Shown: positions 53,627 to 63,000, numbered from the stretch's first letter. The stretch is DNA of 64,000 bases from Microbacteriaceae bacterium VKM Ac-2854 (GCA_013205085.1 JABMLH010000001.1:372001-436000), one strand, 5' to 3'. Notes: generated from the sequence alone by a model not told the origin. Translations and numbers: made by a program.

Positions 53627-54010
53627 GCGTTCCGTCGCGACGCCGGGCTGTCGCCGGCCGTGCCGCGTCGGGACGCGCTGGTGCTGCGCATCCTCGACAC
53701 GCTCGCGGCCGAGCCGGCTGTGTCGGTCGACACTGTCGCTCGGCGTTTGGATACGTCGGTGACGTCGGCGTCGCGCGCGCTCACGCAACTCGCCGACGCG
53801 GGAATTCTCGGGCGGACGAAGGATCAGAAGGGTCGGCTGATCGCGTGGACCGCGGACCGGCATCTCGAATTGGTGGCGCTGACCGAGCGGAGCAACCGTG
53901 TCGGCGGCGCGGACACCGTGATCCGGCCGCCGAAGTCGGGGCCGGCCGCGCCCGATCCGGAACACGTCGGTTCTCTGCGTCCTCGCGGCACGGGCCCGAC
54001 GCTGGGGTGA
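53627..54010 (+). pseudogene. 3' remnant of a Fic-family protein (winged-helix tail)
   Basis: Homology begins at AFRRDAGLSPAVPRRDALVLRIL directly after an in-frame TGA (53624-53626). It continues through a winged-helix domain (VSVDTVARRLDTSVTSASRALTQLADAGILGRTKDQKGRLIAW) to the natural stop codon. The Fic catalytic domain is absent. A GTG at 53660 could still give a 116-aa helix-turn-helix-only product. About 89% identical at protein level to the tail of the second Fic remnant near 62.3-62.65 kb (13 differences in 116 residues). Confidence 0.75.
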
Positions 54011-54059
54011 GCGTCAGCGTGCGGGCTCGATCACCCGAGTGAGCGCGGAGTCGCGGCCA

Positions 54060-55196
54060 TCATTCTTCGCTGGGCGGGTACCGCGTGTCCTGGCCGACGT
54101 AGGTCACGCGACGGACCCGGACCACCCCCTCGGTGGCTCGTATTCCGGCGACCCGGCCCGTGAAACCGCCAGCGACCTCGGTGGAGTGGTAGCGTCCGTC
54201 GAGGCGAGCGATCTCGACCGCCGCCTGGTCGGTGATGACCGAGAAGACGAGGTCGTCCGGACCCGCCGTCCGGGATTCGACGGAGCACAGCTGAAGCTGC
54301 ACGTGGGCCGCGTCGATCACGGTCGCAGCGCCGATCTGCGCGTGAACGGATCCGACACGTGCGAGGGCGATCAGGTCCGAGCCGTCGACCCGCACTTCGC
54401 ACCAGTGGCGATCGTCGAGACGGATCACGAATGCAGCGGATCCCTCCGACGCATCGAGGTCGACGTCGAGACTCCAGGCGAGGTCTTCGATCCGCGCCGT
54501 CAGTGCGCTGAGTGCGCCGCTCTCCGCGGTGCCGGGGCGCAGTTCGATACCGGAGCCCGGGATGAGGGTGGCCATCGAATCGAGGGCGACGCCGGGGGAG
54601 ATCCAGCGCGGGTGCAGCTGCGCCGCATCGAAGGTGTCGACCCACGAGGTGGACGTCGGTACCCGGTCGAAGCGATCCTCGTCGACGACCGGCCAGCCGT
54701 CGATCCAATCGATCCCTGCGAGGAAGGTCTCGCGGCCGTTGACGTGGAACATGGGAGTCATCCCACGCGGACGGACGCCGAGGTAGACGACCGCCCAGGA
54801 TCCGTCGGTCGTCGTGACGAGGTCGGCATGGCCGACGTTCTGCACCGGATGGGTTGTGCTGCGGTGGGTGAGCAGCGGCCCGGTCGGTGCGGGTTCGAAC
54901 GGACCGTCCGGGTGGAGGGAGCGGGCCACGGAGACGGTGTGTCCGCGTTCCGTGCCACCCTCGGCGATGACGAGGTACCACCAGCCGTCGACGGCGTAGA
55001 GGTGGGGCCCCTCCGGGAAGGCGAGTCCGGTGCCGTTCCAGATCAGGCGCGGATCGGTCAGCGCTCGGCCGGTGCCGAGGTCGACCTCGGCCTGGGCGAT
55101 CCCTTCGAAGCCGGGCACGGTCGAGCAGTAGGTCACCAGGCAGCGCCCGTCCTCATCCCAGGCCAGATCGGGATTGACAACCGCGTGGACAGCCAC
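54060..55196 (-). pseudogene. 5'-truncated GH43 family glycosidase
   Basis: About 378 codons of a GH43 beta-xylosidase/arabinofuranosidase-like protein. The visible part starts at VVNPDLAWDEDGRCLVTY (the pKa-modulating Asp region), includes the general-acid Glu in LAFPEGPHLYAVDGWWYLVIAEGG, and ends in a C-terminal beta-sandwich. The N-terminal part with the catalytic-base Asp (HPDPS-type motif) is missing. On the minus strand a TAG stop lies immediately before the first GTG codon, and the sequence beyond belongs to the sarcosine oxidase operon promoter. Inactive by this reading. Confidence 0.75.
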
Positions 55197-55203
55197 CTAC
55201 GCT
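55174..55203 (+). promoter_or_regulatory. Promoter of the sarcosine oxidase operon
   Basis: Consensus -35 TTGACA (55174-55179), 18-bp spacer and -10 TACGCT (55198-55203). It lies within the truncated 5' end of the GH43 remnant on the opposite strand. The first start codon of the operon is at 55253. Confidence 0.7.
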
Positions 55204-55215
55204 CTGATCGCCGAT

Positions 55216-55225
55216 TGATATATCA
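55216..55225. promoter_or_regulatory. Operator-like palindrome TGATATATCA
   Basis: Perfect 10-bp AT-rich palindrome just downstream of the operon's expected +1. The form resembles GntR-family sites. No regulator gene is adjacent. Confidence 0.5.
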
Positions 55226-55252
55226 GGCAGCCGCAGCGACTCAGGAGTTCCG

Positions 55253-55450
55253 ATGACCCAGATCGTCCCCGCGCCGGCACCGGCCGCGCGTTCGAGCCTC
55301 GCGGCTGCGCTGCAGGAGGTCGACCCCGAGGTCGACGCAGCGATCGGCGGCGAGATGTTCACGCTGATCCAGCCCGGCGACACGATCCGCTGCCTCGATG
55401 TCGCGCAAGGCGGTCACGTCACCCACCGCGTCGGGCAGGTGCTCGCATGA
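55253..55450 (+). pseudogene. glyA: Collapsed glyA: 65-codon in-frame chimera of two SHMT segments
   Basis: The ORF begins with an SHMT-type N-terminus ([21 protein letters not shown], residues 15-35). It then passes directly into [24 protein letters not shown], which corresponds to the internal SHMT segment [27 protein letters not shown] that normally lies about 85 residues further on. The PLP-binding Lys and most of the enzyme are absent, so it cannot be a serine hydroxymethyltransferase. CAGGAG precedes the ATG, and the stop codon overlaps the soxB start (ATGA), so it may survive as a translation-coupling leader. In related actinobacteria glyA heads glyA-soxBDAG operons. Confidence 0.75.
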
Positions 55451-56694
55451 GCCGCCTCGCCGCGGCGCCACGCACCCCGGGGGCCGAATTGCCGGAGCAC
55501 CCGGACTTCCTCTGGGAGAACCCGACTCCGAAGCGCAACTACGACGTCGTGATCGTGGGCGGCGGCGGTCACGGCCTCGCTACCGCGCACTACCTCGTGA
55601 AGAACCACGGCATCACGAACGTCGCGGTGATCGAGCGCGGCTGGCTCGCCGGCGGCAACATGGCGCGCAACACCACGCTGATCCGCTCGAACTACCTGTG
55701 GGACGAGTCGGCCGGCATCTACGAACACTCCCTGAAACTGTGGGAGGGGCTCGAGGAGGACCTCGACTACCCCATCCTGTTCAGCCAGCGCGGCGTGCTC
55801 AACCTCGCGCACACGCTGCAGGACGTGCGCGACTCGCGGCGCCGGGTCGAGGCGAACAAGCTCAACGGGATCGACGCCGAGTGGGTCGACGCCGAGACGG
55901 TCAAGCAGCTCTGCCCGATCGTGAACATCTCGGACGACATCCGCTACCCGGTCATGGGCGCGACCTACCAGCCGCGTGCCGGTATCGCGAAGCACGACTA
56001 CGTGGGCTGGGGATTCGCGCGCCGCGTCAGCCAGGCCGGCGTGCACCTGATCCAGGACACCCAGGTCACCGGCTTCCTCACGGAGGGGAACCGCGTCGTC
56101 GGTGTGAAGACGAACCGGGGCGACATCGGCGCCGGCCGTGTGGCGCTCGCCGCGGCCGGGCACACCTCGACGCTGACCGACACGCTGGGCATCCGGGTGC
56201 CGATCCAGAGCCACCCGCTGCAGGCGCTGGTCTCCGAGCTGCTCGAGCCCGTGCATCCCACCATTGTGATGTCGAACGCGGTGCACGTGTACGTCTCGCA
56301 GGCGCACAAGGGCGAGCTGGTGATGGGCGCCGGTGTGGATTCGTACAACGGCTACGGTCAGCGCGGCGCGTTCCACATCATCGAGCGGCAGATGGCCGCG
56401 GCGGTCGAGCTGTTCCCGGTGTTCGCGCGGGCGCACCTGCTGCGCACCTGGGGCGGCATCGTCGACGTCACGCCCGACGCCTCGCCGATCGTGGGCCTGA
56501 CGCCCTACGAGAACCTTTACCTCAACTGCGGCTGGGGCACCGGCGGCTTCAAGGCGACACCGGGTGTGGGCGACGTCTTCGCGCGCACGATCGCCACCGG
56601 CGAGCCGCATTCGCTGGCCGCCCCCTTCTCCCTCGACCGGTTCTACACCGGCCGCCTCGTCGACGAGCACGGCGCGGCCGCCGTCGCCCACTAA
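55447..56694 (+). CDS. soxB: Sarcosine oxidase subunit beta
   Basis: Flavoprotein subunit of heterotetrameric sarcosine oxidase, which converts sarcosine, O2 and tetrahydrofolate to glycine, H2O2 and 5,10-methylene-THF. 415 aa. FAD-binding [17 protein letters not shown] (residues 34-50), [17 protein letters not shown], the covalent-FMN His183 in [11 protein letters not shown], and the C-terminal [20 protein letters not shown]. Start overlaps the stop codon of the collapsed glyA ORF. Its own TAA is followed by AAGGAG for soxD. Confidence 0.96.
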   Translation: MSRLAAAPRTPGAELPEHPDFLWENPTPKRNYDVVIVGGGGHGLATAHYLVKNHGITNVAVIERGWLAGGNMARNTTLIRSNYLWDESAGIYEHSLKLWEGLEEDLDYPILFSQRGVLNLAHTLQDVRDSRRRVEANKLNGIDAEWVDAETVKQLCPIVNISDDIRYPVMGATYQPRAGIAKHDYVGWGFARRVSQAGVHLIQDTQVTGFLTEGNRVVGVKTNRGDIGAGRVALAAAGHTSTLTDTLGIRVPIQSHPLQALVSELLEPVHPTIVMSNAVHVYVSQAHKGELVMGAGVDSYNGYGQRGAFHIIERQMAAAVELFPVFARAHLLRTWGGIVDVTPDASPIVGLTPYENLYLNCGWGTGGFKATPGVGDVFARTIATGEPHSLAAPFSLDRFYTGRLVDEHGAAAVAH

Positions 56695-56705
56695 GGAGCA
56701 GCAGC

Positions 56706-57005
56706 ATGCAACTCATCGAATGCCCCTGGTGCGGCCCCCGAGAAGAAGTCGAGTTCCACTACGGCGGGCAGGCGCACATCGCCTACCCGGAGGAGCCCGC
56801 CGCGCTCGACGACGTCGAGTGGGCGCACTACGTCTTCTTCCGCGACAACGTGAAGGGCCGCTTCGCGGAGCGCTGGTCGCACTCCGCGGGCTGCCGGCGC
56901 TGGTTCAACGCGATCCGCGACACCGTGACGTACCGCTTCGAGGCGACGTACAAGCCCGGCCCGCATCCCGACACGATCTCCCAGAAGGGCGCCCAACAGC
57001 GATGA
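56706..57005 (+). CDS. soxD: Sarcosine oxidase subunit delta
   Basis: Small zinc-binding subunit of heterotetrameric sarcosine oxidase, 99 aa. Cys pair in LIECPWCGPREEVEFHYGGQAH and the conserved HSAGCRRWFNAIRDTVTYRFEATYKPG. AAGGAGCAGCAGC lies before the ATG. Stop codon overlaps the soxA start (ATGA). Confidence 0.96.
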   Translation: MQLIECPWCGPREEVEFHYGGQAHIAYPEEPAALDDVEWAHYVFFRDNVKGRFAERWSHSAGCRRWFNAIRDTVTYRFEATYKPGPHPDTISQKGAQQR

Positions 57006-59848
57006 GCCAGCAGTTCAGAACCACAACGGGCGGCCGCATCGATCGCTCCGAGCCGCTCGGTTTCGAGTACGACGGGGCTTTGATTCCCGGCTTCCGCGGC
57101 GACAGCCTCGCCGCCGCCCTGCTCGCGAACGGCGTGCATGAGGTGACGACGAGCATCAAGCTCGGCCGCCCGCGGGGGATCGCCGCCGCGGGCTCTGAGG
57201 ACCCGAGCGGGCTGATCCAACTCGAGACGCCGTTCCCGGATCCGATGCAGCTCGCCACCATGATCGAACTCGCGCCCGGCATCACCGCCCGCGGCCTGCC
57301 CGGCCAGGGCACGCTGGCGCACGAGGCCGACCCGGCGCGCTACGACACGGCGCACCTGCACGTCGACGTCCTCGTGGTCGGCTCAGGGCCCGCCGGTCTC
57401 GTCGCCGCCGTGACCGCGGCCCGTGCCGGGGCTCGGGTCGCGCTGGTCGACGAGCAGGCGCTGCCCGGCGGCTCCCTGCTCTCGCGTCCGGAGTCGAGCG
57501 CGTGGGTCGACGACCTCGTCGCCGAACTCGCCGCGGCCGACCGGGTCACCCGCCTGCCCCGCACCACCGTGTTCGGCGTCTACGACGACGGCCTCGCCCT
57601 CGCGGTCGAGCGCCGCACCGACCACCTCGGCATCGCGGCGCCCGCCGGCTCGCTGCGGCAGCGGGTCTGGCGGATCCGTGCGAAGCAGACCATCGTGGCC
57701 ACCGGCTCGCACGAGCGCCCGATCGTCTTCGCCGACAACGACCGCCCGGGCATCATGCTCGCCGGCTCGGCGCGCACGTACCTGAACCGCTACGGCGTGC
57801 GCGTCGGCGAGCGGGCGGTCGTCTTCACCACGAACGACAGCGCCTACACCGCGGCCTTCGAGCTGCAGGATGCGGGGGTCGAGGTCGCCGCGATCGCGGA
57901 CTCCCGCTCGGTGATCGGTCAGCACTGGCTCGACGAGACCGCGCGCCGAGGGATCGCGCTGCGACACGGCAGCGTGGTCACCGGCACCGCGGGTGACGGC
58001 CGGGTGCAGCAGGTCTCGATCGCCCGGTTCGACGGCTCGTCGTTCGGCGTCAGCGAGACGGTGCCGGCCGACACCGTGCTGGTGAGCGGCGGCTGGAACC
58101 CGGCGGTGCACCTCTACAGCCAGGCCGGCGGGAAGGTCGCCTACGACGCGCGACTCGGTGCGTTCGTGCCCGACACCGTCGTCGCCGGCCTCACGGTCGC
58201 CGGCTCCGCGGCGGGGCGCTTCGACCTCGCCGATGTCGTGACGCACGCCGTCGCCGTCGCCGCCGCCGCGGTGGAGTCCGTCGGGTTGGCGGCTCCGGCC
58301 CTGCGCTTCGACGACACCGCCGTGGCGAGCGACCTCGACGCCGCCCCCGGCGCCGTGCTGTGGTTCGTGCCGACCGGTCAGCCGATCGAGCTGACGACCC
58401 ACTTCGTCGACCTGCAGCGCGACGCGACCGTCGCCGACATCGCCCGCGCGATCGGCGCCGGGATGCGCTCGGTGGAGCACATCAAGCGCTACACGACCAT
58501 CGGCACCGCCCACGATCAGGGCAAGACCTCGGGCATCATCTCCTCCGGCATCGCCGCGGAGATCTCGGGCGGCGCGATCGGCGCCCTGGGCACCACCACG
58601 TTCCGCCCGCCGTACACGCCGGTGGCGTTCGCGACCCTGGCCGGCCGCTCCCGCGGCGAGCTCTTCGATCCCGTACGGGTCACCGCGGTGCACGACTGGC
58701 ACGTCGAGCACGGTGCCGCGTTCGAGGACGTCGGTCAGTGGAAGCGCCCCTGGTACTACCCGCAGCCCGGCGAGGACCTGCACGCGGCGGTGCTGCGCGA
58801 GACCGCGGCCGTGCGCGGCGGTGTCGGCATCCTCGACGGCTCCACGCTCGGCAAGATCGACGTGCAGGGCGCGGATGCGGGGGCGTTCCTCGACCTCGTC
58901 TACACGAACCTGATGAGCTCGCTGAAGGTGGGTTCCATCCGCTACGGCGTGATGTGCGGGGTCGACGGCATGGTGATCGACGACGGCACGGTGCTGCGCA
59001 CCGAGGAGAACCGCTTCCTGATCTACACGACCACCGGTGGGGCGGCGAAGATCCTCGACTGGCTCGAGGAGTGGCTGCAGACCGAGTGGCCGTGGCTCGA
59101 CGTCCGGCTCGCCTCGGTGACGGAGCACCTGGTCACGTTCCCCGTCGTCGGGCCGTCCTCCCGCGCGGTGATCGGGGCCCTGTTCCCGGACGTCGATGTG
59201 TCGAACGAGGCCTTCCCGTTCATGACCTGGCGCGACACCTCGCTCGGCGGAGTTCCCGTGCGGCTCGCCCGGGTGAGCTTCTCGGGCGAACTCGCCTACG
59301 AGGTCACCGCGGTGAGCTGGTTCGGCCTCGATCTGTGGGAGCGACTCGTCGCGGCGGGCGCGCCCTGGGGGATCAGCCCCTACGGCACCGAGACGATGCA
59401 CGTACTCCGCGCCGAGAAGGGCTACCCGATCATCGGCCAGGACACCGACGGCACCGTCACCCCGCAGGACCTCGGCATGTCGTGGGTCGTCTCCAAGAAG
59501 AAGCTCGACTTCATCGGCAAGCGCTCCTTCGCCCGCACCGCGAACGCCGACCCGAATCGGCGGCAGTTCGTCGGCATCCTGCCCGATGACGCCGTCACGG
59601 TGCTGCCGGAGGGCAGCCAGCTGGTGATCGCCGATTCACTCGAGACGCTGCCCGTGGCGATGCACGGCTTCGTCACCTCCAGCTACGCCAGCGTCGCGCT
59701 CGGCCGGCCGTTCGCGCTCGCCCTCGTCGACGGCGGGCACTCCCGCATCGGCGAGGCGATCAACGCGGTCGTCGACGGCCGCATCGTTCCCGCCACCATC
59801 ACCAGCCACGTGCTGTTCGACCCCGAAGGAGCCCGTCGTGACGGTTGA
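57002..59848 (+). CDS. soxA: Sarcosine oxidase subunit alpha
   Basis: Large subunit of 948 aa. N-terminal ferredoxin-like domain lacking a cluster (GDSLAAALLANGV), an NAD-binding oxidoreductase domain with GSGPAG at residues 127-132, and, from about residue 580, a C-terminal aminomethyltransferase (GcvT-like) domain that uses tetrahydrofolate (GKIDVQGADAGAFLDLVYTN, FSGELAYEVTA, EKGYPIIGQDTDGTVTPQDLGMSWVV). All segments are continuous. Coupled to soxD by ATGA and overlapping soxG by 11 bp. Confidence 0.96.
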   Translation: MSQQFRTTTGGRIDRSEPLGFEYDGALIPGFRGDSLAAALLANGVHEVTTSIKLGRPRGIAAAGSEDPSGLIQLETPFPDPMQLATMIELAPGITARGLPGQGTLAHEADPARYDTAHLHVDVLVVGSGPAGLVAAVTAARAGARVALVDEQALPGGSLLSRPESSAWVDDLVAELAAADRVTRLPRTTVFGVYDDGLALAVERRTDHLGIAAPAGSLRQRVWRIRAKQTIVATGSHERPIVFADNDRPGIMLAGSARTYLNRYGVRVGERAVVFTTNDSAYTAAFELQDAGVEVAAIADSRSVIGQHWLDETARRGIALRHGSVVTGTAGDGRVQQVSIARFDGSSFGVSETVPADTVLVSGGWNPAVHLYSQAGGKVAYDARLGAFVPDTVVAGLTVAGSAAGRFDLADVVTHAVAVAAAAVESVGLAAPALRFDDTAVASDLDAAPGAVLWFVPTGQPIELTTHFVDLQRDATVADIARAIGAGMRSVEHIKRYTTIGTAHDQGKTSGIISSGIAAEISGGAIGALGTTTFRPPYTPVAFATLAGRSRGELFDPVRVTAVHDWHVEHGAAFEDVGQWKRPWYYPQPGEDLHAAVLRETAAVRGGVGILDGSTLGKIDVQGADAGAFLDLVYTNLMSSLKVGSIRYGVMCGVDGMVIDDGTVLRTEENRFLIYTTTGGAAKILDWLEEWLQTEWPWLDVRLASVTEHLVTFPVVGPSSRAVIGALFPDVDVSNEAFPFMTWRDTSLGGVPVRLARVSFSGELAYEVTAVSWFGLDLWERLVAAGAPWGISPYGTETMHVLRAEKGYPIIGQDTDGTVTPQDLGMSWVVSKKKLDFIGKRSFARTANADPNRRQFVGILPDDAVTVLPEGSQLVIADSLETLPVAMHGFVTSSYASVALGRPFALALVDGGHSRIGEAINAVVDGRIVPATITSHVLFDPEGARRDG

Positions 59849-60434
59849 CACCTCGCCCACCCTCCGCCCTCGCGGCGCGCTCGACGGCTACGCGGAGGCG
59901 TTCGCCGGCGTCGGCGGGGCGGTCGCGATCCGCGCTCTGCCGCTGCTGCGCAACTACAACTTTCGGATCGACCCGGCGAGTGCGGGCGCCCTGGTCGCCG
60001 TGCTGGGCGCGCCACTGCCGGAGGTCTCGCGCTGGAACGCGACCGAGGGCGGCGGTAGCGTCGTCTGGCTCGGCCCCGACGAGTTCCTGCTCACCGATCC
60101 GTCGGGTTCGGCCGATCTCGAGACCGAGCTGCGCGCGGCGGTGCTGCCCGCCGGCGGCGCGGTCGTCGAGCAGTCCGGCCAGCGCGTCTCGGTGCAGATC
60201 TCGGGCGACGCCCCCGGTCTGCTGGCCAAGGGCGCCGCGCTCGATCTGCACCCCGCCGCGTTCCCGCTCGGTTCGGCGCTGCAGAGCTTCCTCGGTCAGG
60301 CGATCGTGATCTTCCTGGCGCGCTCGCGCGATTCCTCCGAGATCGAGATCCTGGTGCGCAGCTCGTTCGCGCGGTACGTGGGCGACTGGCTCCTCGACGC
60401 GGCGAGCGATCCGCTCGCGTACCCGGCCGGCTGA
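59838..60434 (+). CDS. soxG: Sarcosine oxidase subunit gamma
   Basis: 198 aa, GcvT-like small subunit: [70 protein letters not shown] and [29 protein letters not shown]. The GTG start has GAAGGAG upstream, inside the soxA 3' end. Last intact gene of the sox operon; sdaA follows 14 bp later. Confidence 0.94.
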   Translation: MTVDTSPTLRPRGALDGYAEAFAGVGGAVAIRALPLLRNYNFRIDPASAGALVAVLGAPLPEVSRWNATEGGGSVVWLGPDEFLLTDPSGSADLETELRAAVLPAGGAVVEQSGQRVSVQISGDAPGLLAKGAALDLHPAAFPLGSALQSFLGQAIVIFLARSRDSSEIEILVRSSFARYVGDWLLDAASDPLAYPAG

Positions 60435-60448
60435 CGGGCGGACGCGGG

Positions 60449-61821
60449 ATGGCGCTCAGCGTGTTCGACCTGTTCACGATCGGCATCGGGCCCTCCAGCT
60501 CGCACACCGTCGGGCCGATGAAGGCGGCCTACAGCTTCGTCGAGCTGTTGCGCGCGAGCGGCGAGATCGACCGCGTGACGCGCGTCTCGACGCAGCTGTT
60601 CGGCTCGCTCGGGCTCACCGGCCAGGGCCACGGCACCGTGAAGGCCGTGGTCCTGGGGCTCGGCGGCGCGCAGCCGCACTCGGTCGACCCGAGCGGCGCG
60701 GATCGACTGCTCGAGGCGGCCGACCGGGCCGGGATGCTCACCCTCGGCGGCACGCATCCGATCGGCTTCTCGCTGCGCGGCGACGTGGTGATGCACCTGC
60801 GGCAGCGGCTCGACTTCCACACCAACGGCATGCGCTTCGAGGCGTTCGATGCCGCGGGCGCGCTGATCCGCAGCCGCGACTACTACTCGATCGGCGGCGG
60901 CTTCATCCTCGACGAGGACGAACTCGACGGACCGGTCGCCGAGGAGGTGACCGTGCCGTATCCGTTCGATTCCGGCGACGAGCTGATGGCGCTCGCCGCC
61001 GCCAGCGGCAAGCGCATCAGCGATCTGGTGCTGGCGAACGAGCTGGTGACGCGGAGCGAGACGGAGGTCCGCGCGGGCGTGCTCGGCATCTGGGCCGTGA
61101 TGCAGGAGTGCATCCGCAACGGCAGCCATGGCGAGGGCATCCTGCCCGGCGGACTGCGCGTGCGTCGCCGCGGCGCGATCCAGCGCGAGAAGCTGGAGGC
61201 GGCCGGGCACACCGATGACCCGCTGCTGGCGATGGAGTGGGTGACCCTCGCCGCGCTCGCGGTGAACGAAGAGAACGCGGCCGGCGGTCGCGTGGTGACC
61301 GCGCCGACCAACGGCGCGGCAGGCATCATCCCCGCCGTGCTCGACTACTACACGCGCTTCGTGCCCGGTGCGGACGACGACGGAGTGGTGCGCTTCCTGC
61401 TCACGGCGGCCGCGATCGGCATGCTGTTCAAACGGAACGCGTCGATCTCGGGCGCCGAGGTGGGCTGTCAGGGCGAAGTGGGTTCGCCTGTTCGATGGCC
61501 GCAGCCGGTCTCGCGGAGGTGCTCGGCGGCACGCCGGAGCAGATCGAGAACGCCGCCGAGATCGGCATCGAGCACAACCTCGGCCTCACCTGCGACCCGG
61601 TCGGCGGCCTGGTGCAGATCCCGTGCATCGAGCGCAACGCCATCGCCTCGGTGAAGGCGATCACGGCCGCACGGATGGCCGTGCGCGGCGACGGCGAGCA
61701 CCACGTCTCGCTCGACACCGCCATCCGCACCATGCGCGAGACGGGCGCCGATATGAGCCACAAATGCAAGGAGACCGCGCTCGGCGGCCTCGCCCTCACC
61801 GTCTCGATGGTGGAGTGCTGA
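60449..61821 (+). pseudogene. sdaA: L-serine ammonia-lyase with a single-base frameshift
   Basis: Iron-sulfur L-serine deaminase (serine to pyruvate and ammonia). Codons are intact from [27 protein letters not shown] to [13 protein letters not shown]. There the sequence reads GGTTCGCCTGTTCG where the family needs GGTTCGGCCTGTTCG ([10 protein letters not shown]). One G is missing near nt 61486, at a cluster Cys. The other frame then continues normally from [14 protein letters not shown] to [25 protein letters not shown] and the proper stop codon. Either a recent inactivation or an assembly error. Placed directly after soxG, as in one-carbon catabolic operons. Confidence 0.88.
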
Positions 61822-61836
61822 AGCCCGCGACGTGAA

Positions 61837-61883
61837 AAGGGTTGTCACTTTGTCGGTTACTAACCGACAAAGTGACAACCCTT
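61837..61883. repeat. 47-bp near-perfect palindrome (AAGGGTTGTCACTTTGTCGG arm)
   Basis: Two 23-bp perfect arms (61837-61859, 61861-61883) around a single C. It is much richer in A/T than its surroundings. It follows the sdaA stop codon and may terminate the sox operon, but its composition suggests a dispersed mobile palindrome. Confidence 0.85.
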
Positions 61884-61939
61884 CTTCGCGCGCCTGCCCA
61901 GCAGGGTGACGTTCTTTGACCACGAGCGTCCGTCGGCTG

Positions 61940-62653
61940 TCTTTCGCCGGGGATCGACGCGATCGTGCATGCCCAGTTCGAGACGATTCACCCGTTCGCC
62001 GAGGGGAACGGCCGCACGGGCCGGGCGTTGATCCACACGGTGTTGCGGCGGTCGGATGCGGCGCGGAACGTGTTGATCCCGATCAGCACGGTGTTCGCGG
62101 GGAACACCGACGCCTACATCCGGGGTCTGTCGGCGTTCCGCGCCGATCCGCCGCGGCTGGATGGGTGGGTGATCGGCTTCGCGCAGGCGACAGAGCTCGC
62201 GGCGGCGAACGCTGTGCGGCTCGCGGACGATGTTGCCGGCTGGATGAGTCGCTGCTCGCACAATTGGTCGCATTTCGTCGCGAGGCGGGGCTGTCGCCGG
62301 CTGTGCCTCGCCGGGACGCGCTGGTGCTGCGGATCCTCGACATGCTCGCGGCCGAACCGGTCGTGTCGGTCGACACCGTCGCGAGGCGTCTGGATACTTC
62401 GGTGACGGCGGCGTCGCGCGCGCTCACGCAGCTCGCCGACGCGGGAATTCTTGGGCGGACGAAGGATCAGAAGGGCCGGCTGATCGCGTGGACCGCCGAC
62501 CGGCATCTCGGTCTGGTGGCGCTGACCGAGCGGACTAACCGGGTCGGTGGCGCGGACACCGCGATCCGGCCGCCGAAGTCGGGGCAGGCGGCGCCGGATC
62601 CGGAGCACGTCGGACCCGTGCGGGCCCGCGGCGGCGGACCATCGCCGGGGTGA
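61940..62653 (+). pseudogene. 5'-truncated, frameshifted Fic-family protein
   Basis: Starts abruptly at GIDAIVHAQFETI, includes the intact catalytic motif HPFAEGNGRTGR and ISTVFAGNTDAYIRGLSAFRADPPRLDGWVIGFAQATELAAANAVRLADDVAGW. Near nt 62242 the frame shifts to RLDESLLAQLVAFRREAGLSP and continues through the winged-helix tail to the stop codon. The N-terminal region upstream of the Fic core, including any inhibitory helix, is missing. Fic proteins transfer AMP to Tyr/Ser/Thr; this copy cannot make a normal product. Confidence 0.8.
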
Positions 62654-62731
62654 TCGTCGGTTCGTAGTCTTGAGCGCCTGACGCGACGATGCAACCATCG
62701 TGGCAGCGAAGCACGAGCGGGTTCGTCGGCT

Positions 62732-63000
62732 CTAGAGCGACAGCCTGATCACGCCGATGACGACGGGTACCACGGCGCCGAGCAAACACGCGGTGGACAA
62801 CGCCAGGCCGATCGTCGACATCGCCCGGGGCACCTTCGCGGCGACGAGCCATGGACCCGACGGCGAGACCAGCCAGCGGGAGCACGTACTGCATCGTTGT
62901 CGCGATCCCGATCGGCAGGGGCTCACCCGGCCAGATCCGGCTGACCGCCACGAAGCCGACGACGTAGAGCACGATGGCGAGGATGCCCAGCCACAGCGCG
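62732..63000 (-). pseudogene. Frameshifted small membrane protein
   Basis: Minus-strand pieces in two frames join into one plausible membrane protein: EWSRGALWLGILAIVLYVVGFVAVSRIWPGEP and IGIATTMQYVLPLAGLAVG in one frame, then, after a shift near nt 62860, PWLVAAKVPRAMSTIGLALSTACLLGAVVPVVIGVIRLSL in another. The parts give about three membrane helices. No start codon with a ribosome site is evident. Family unknown. Confidence 0.45.

Noticed and set aside
55253-55450. A genuine small regulatory protein unrelated to SHMT at the head of the sox operon
   Set aside because: Both halves match SHMT segments and the position is that of glyA in related operons, so a collapsed glyA is the simpler reading. 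A new role for the peptide is kept open in the findings.
57383-59401. A 672-codon minus-strand frame inside soxA
   Set aside because: Antisense to a complete, recognisable sarcosine oxidase subunit; the composition is that of a GC-rich shadow.
61478-61495. Programmed frameshifting in sdaA
   Set aside because: The site lacks a slippery heptamer and the family does not use recoding; a simple one-base deletion explains it.
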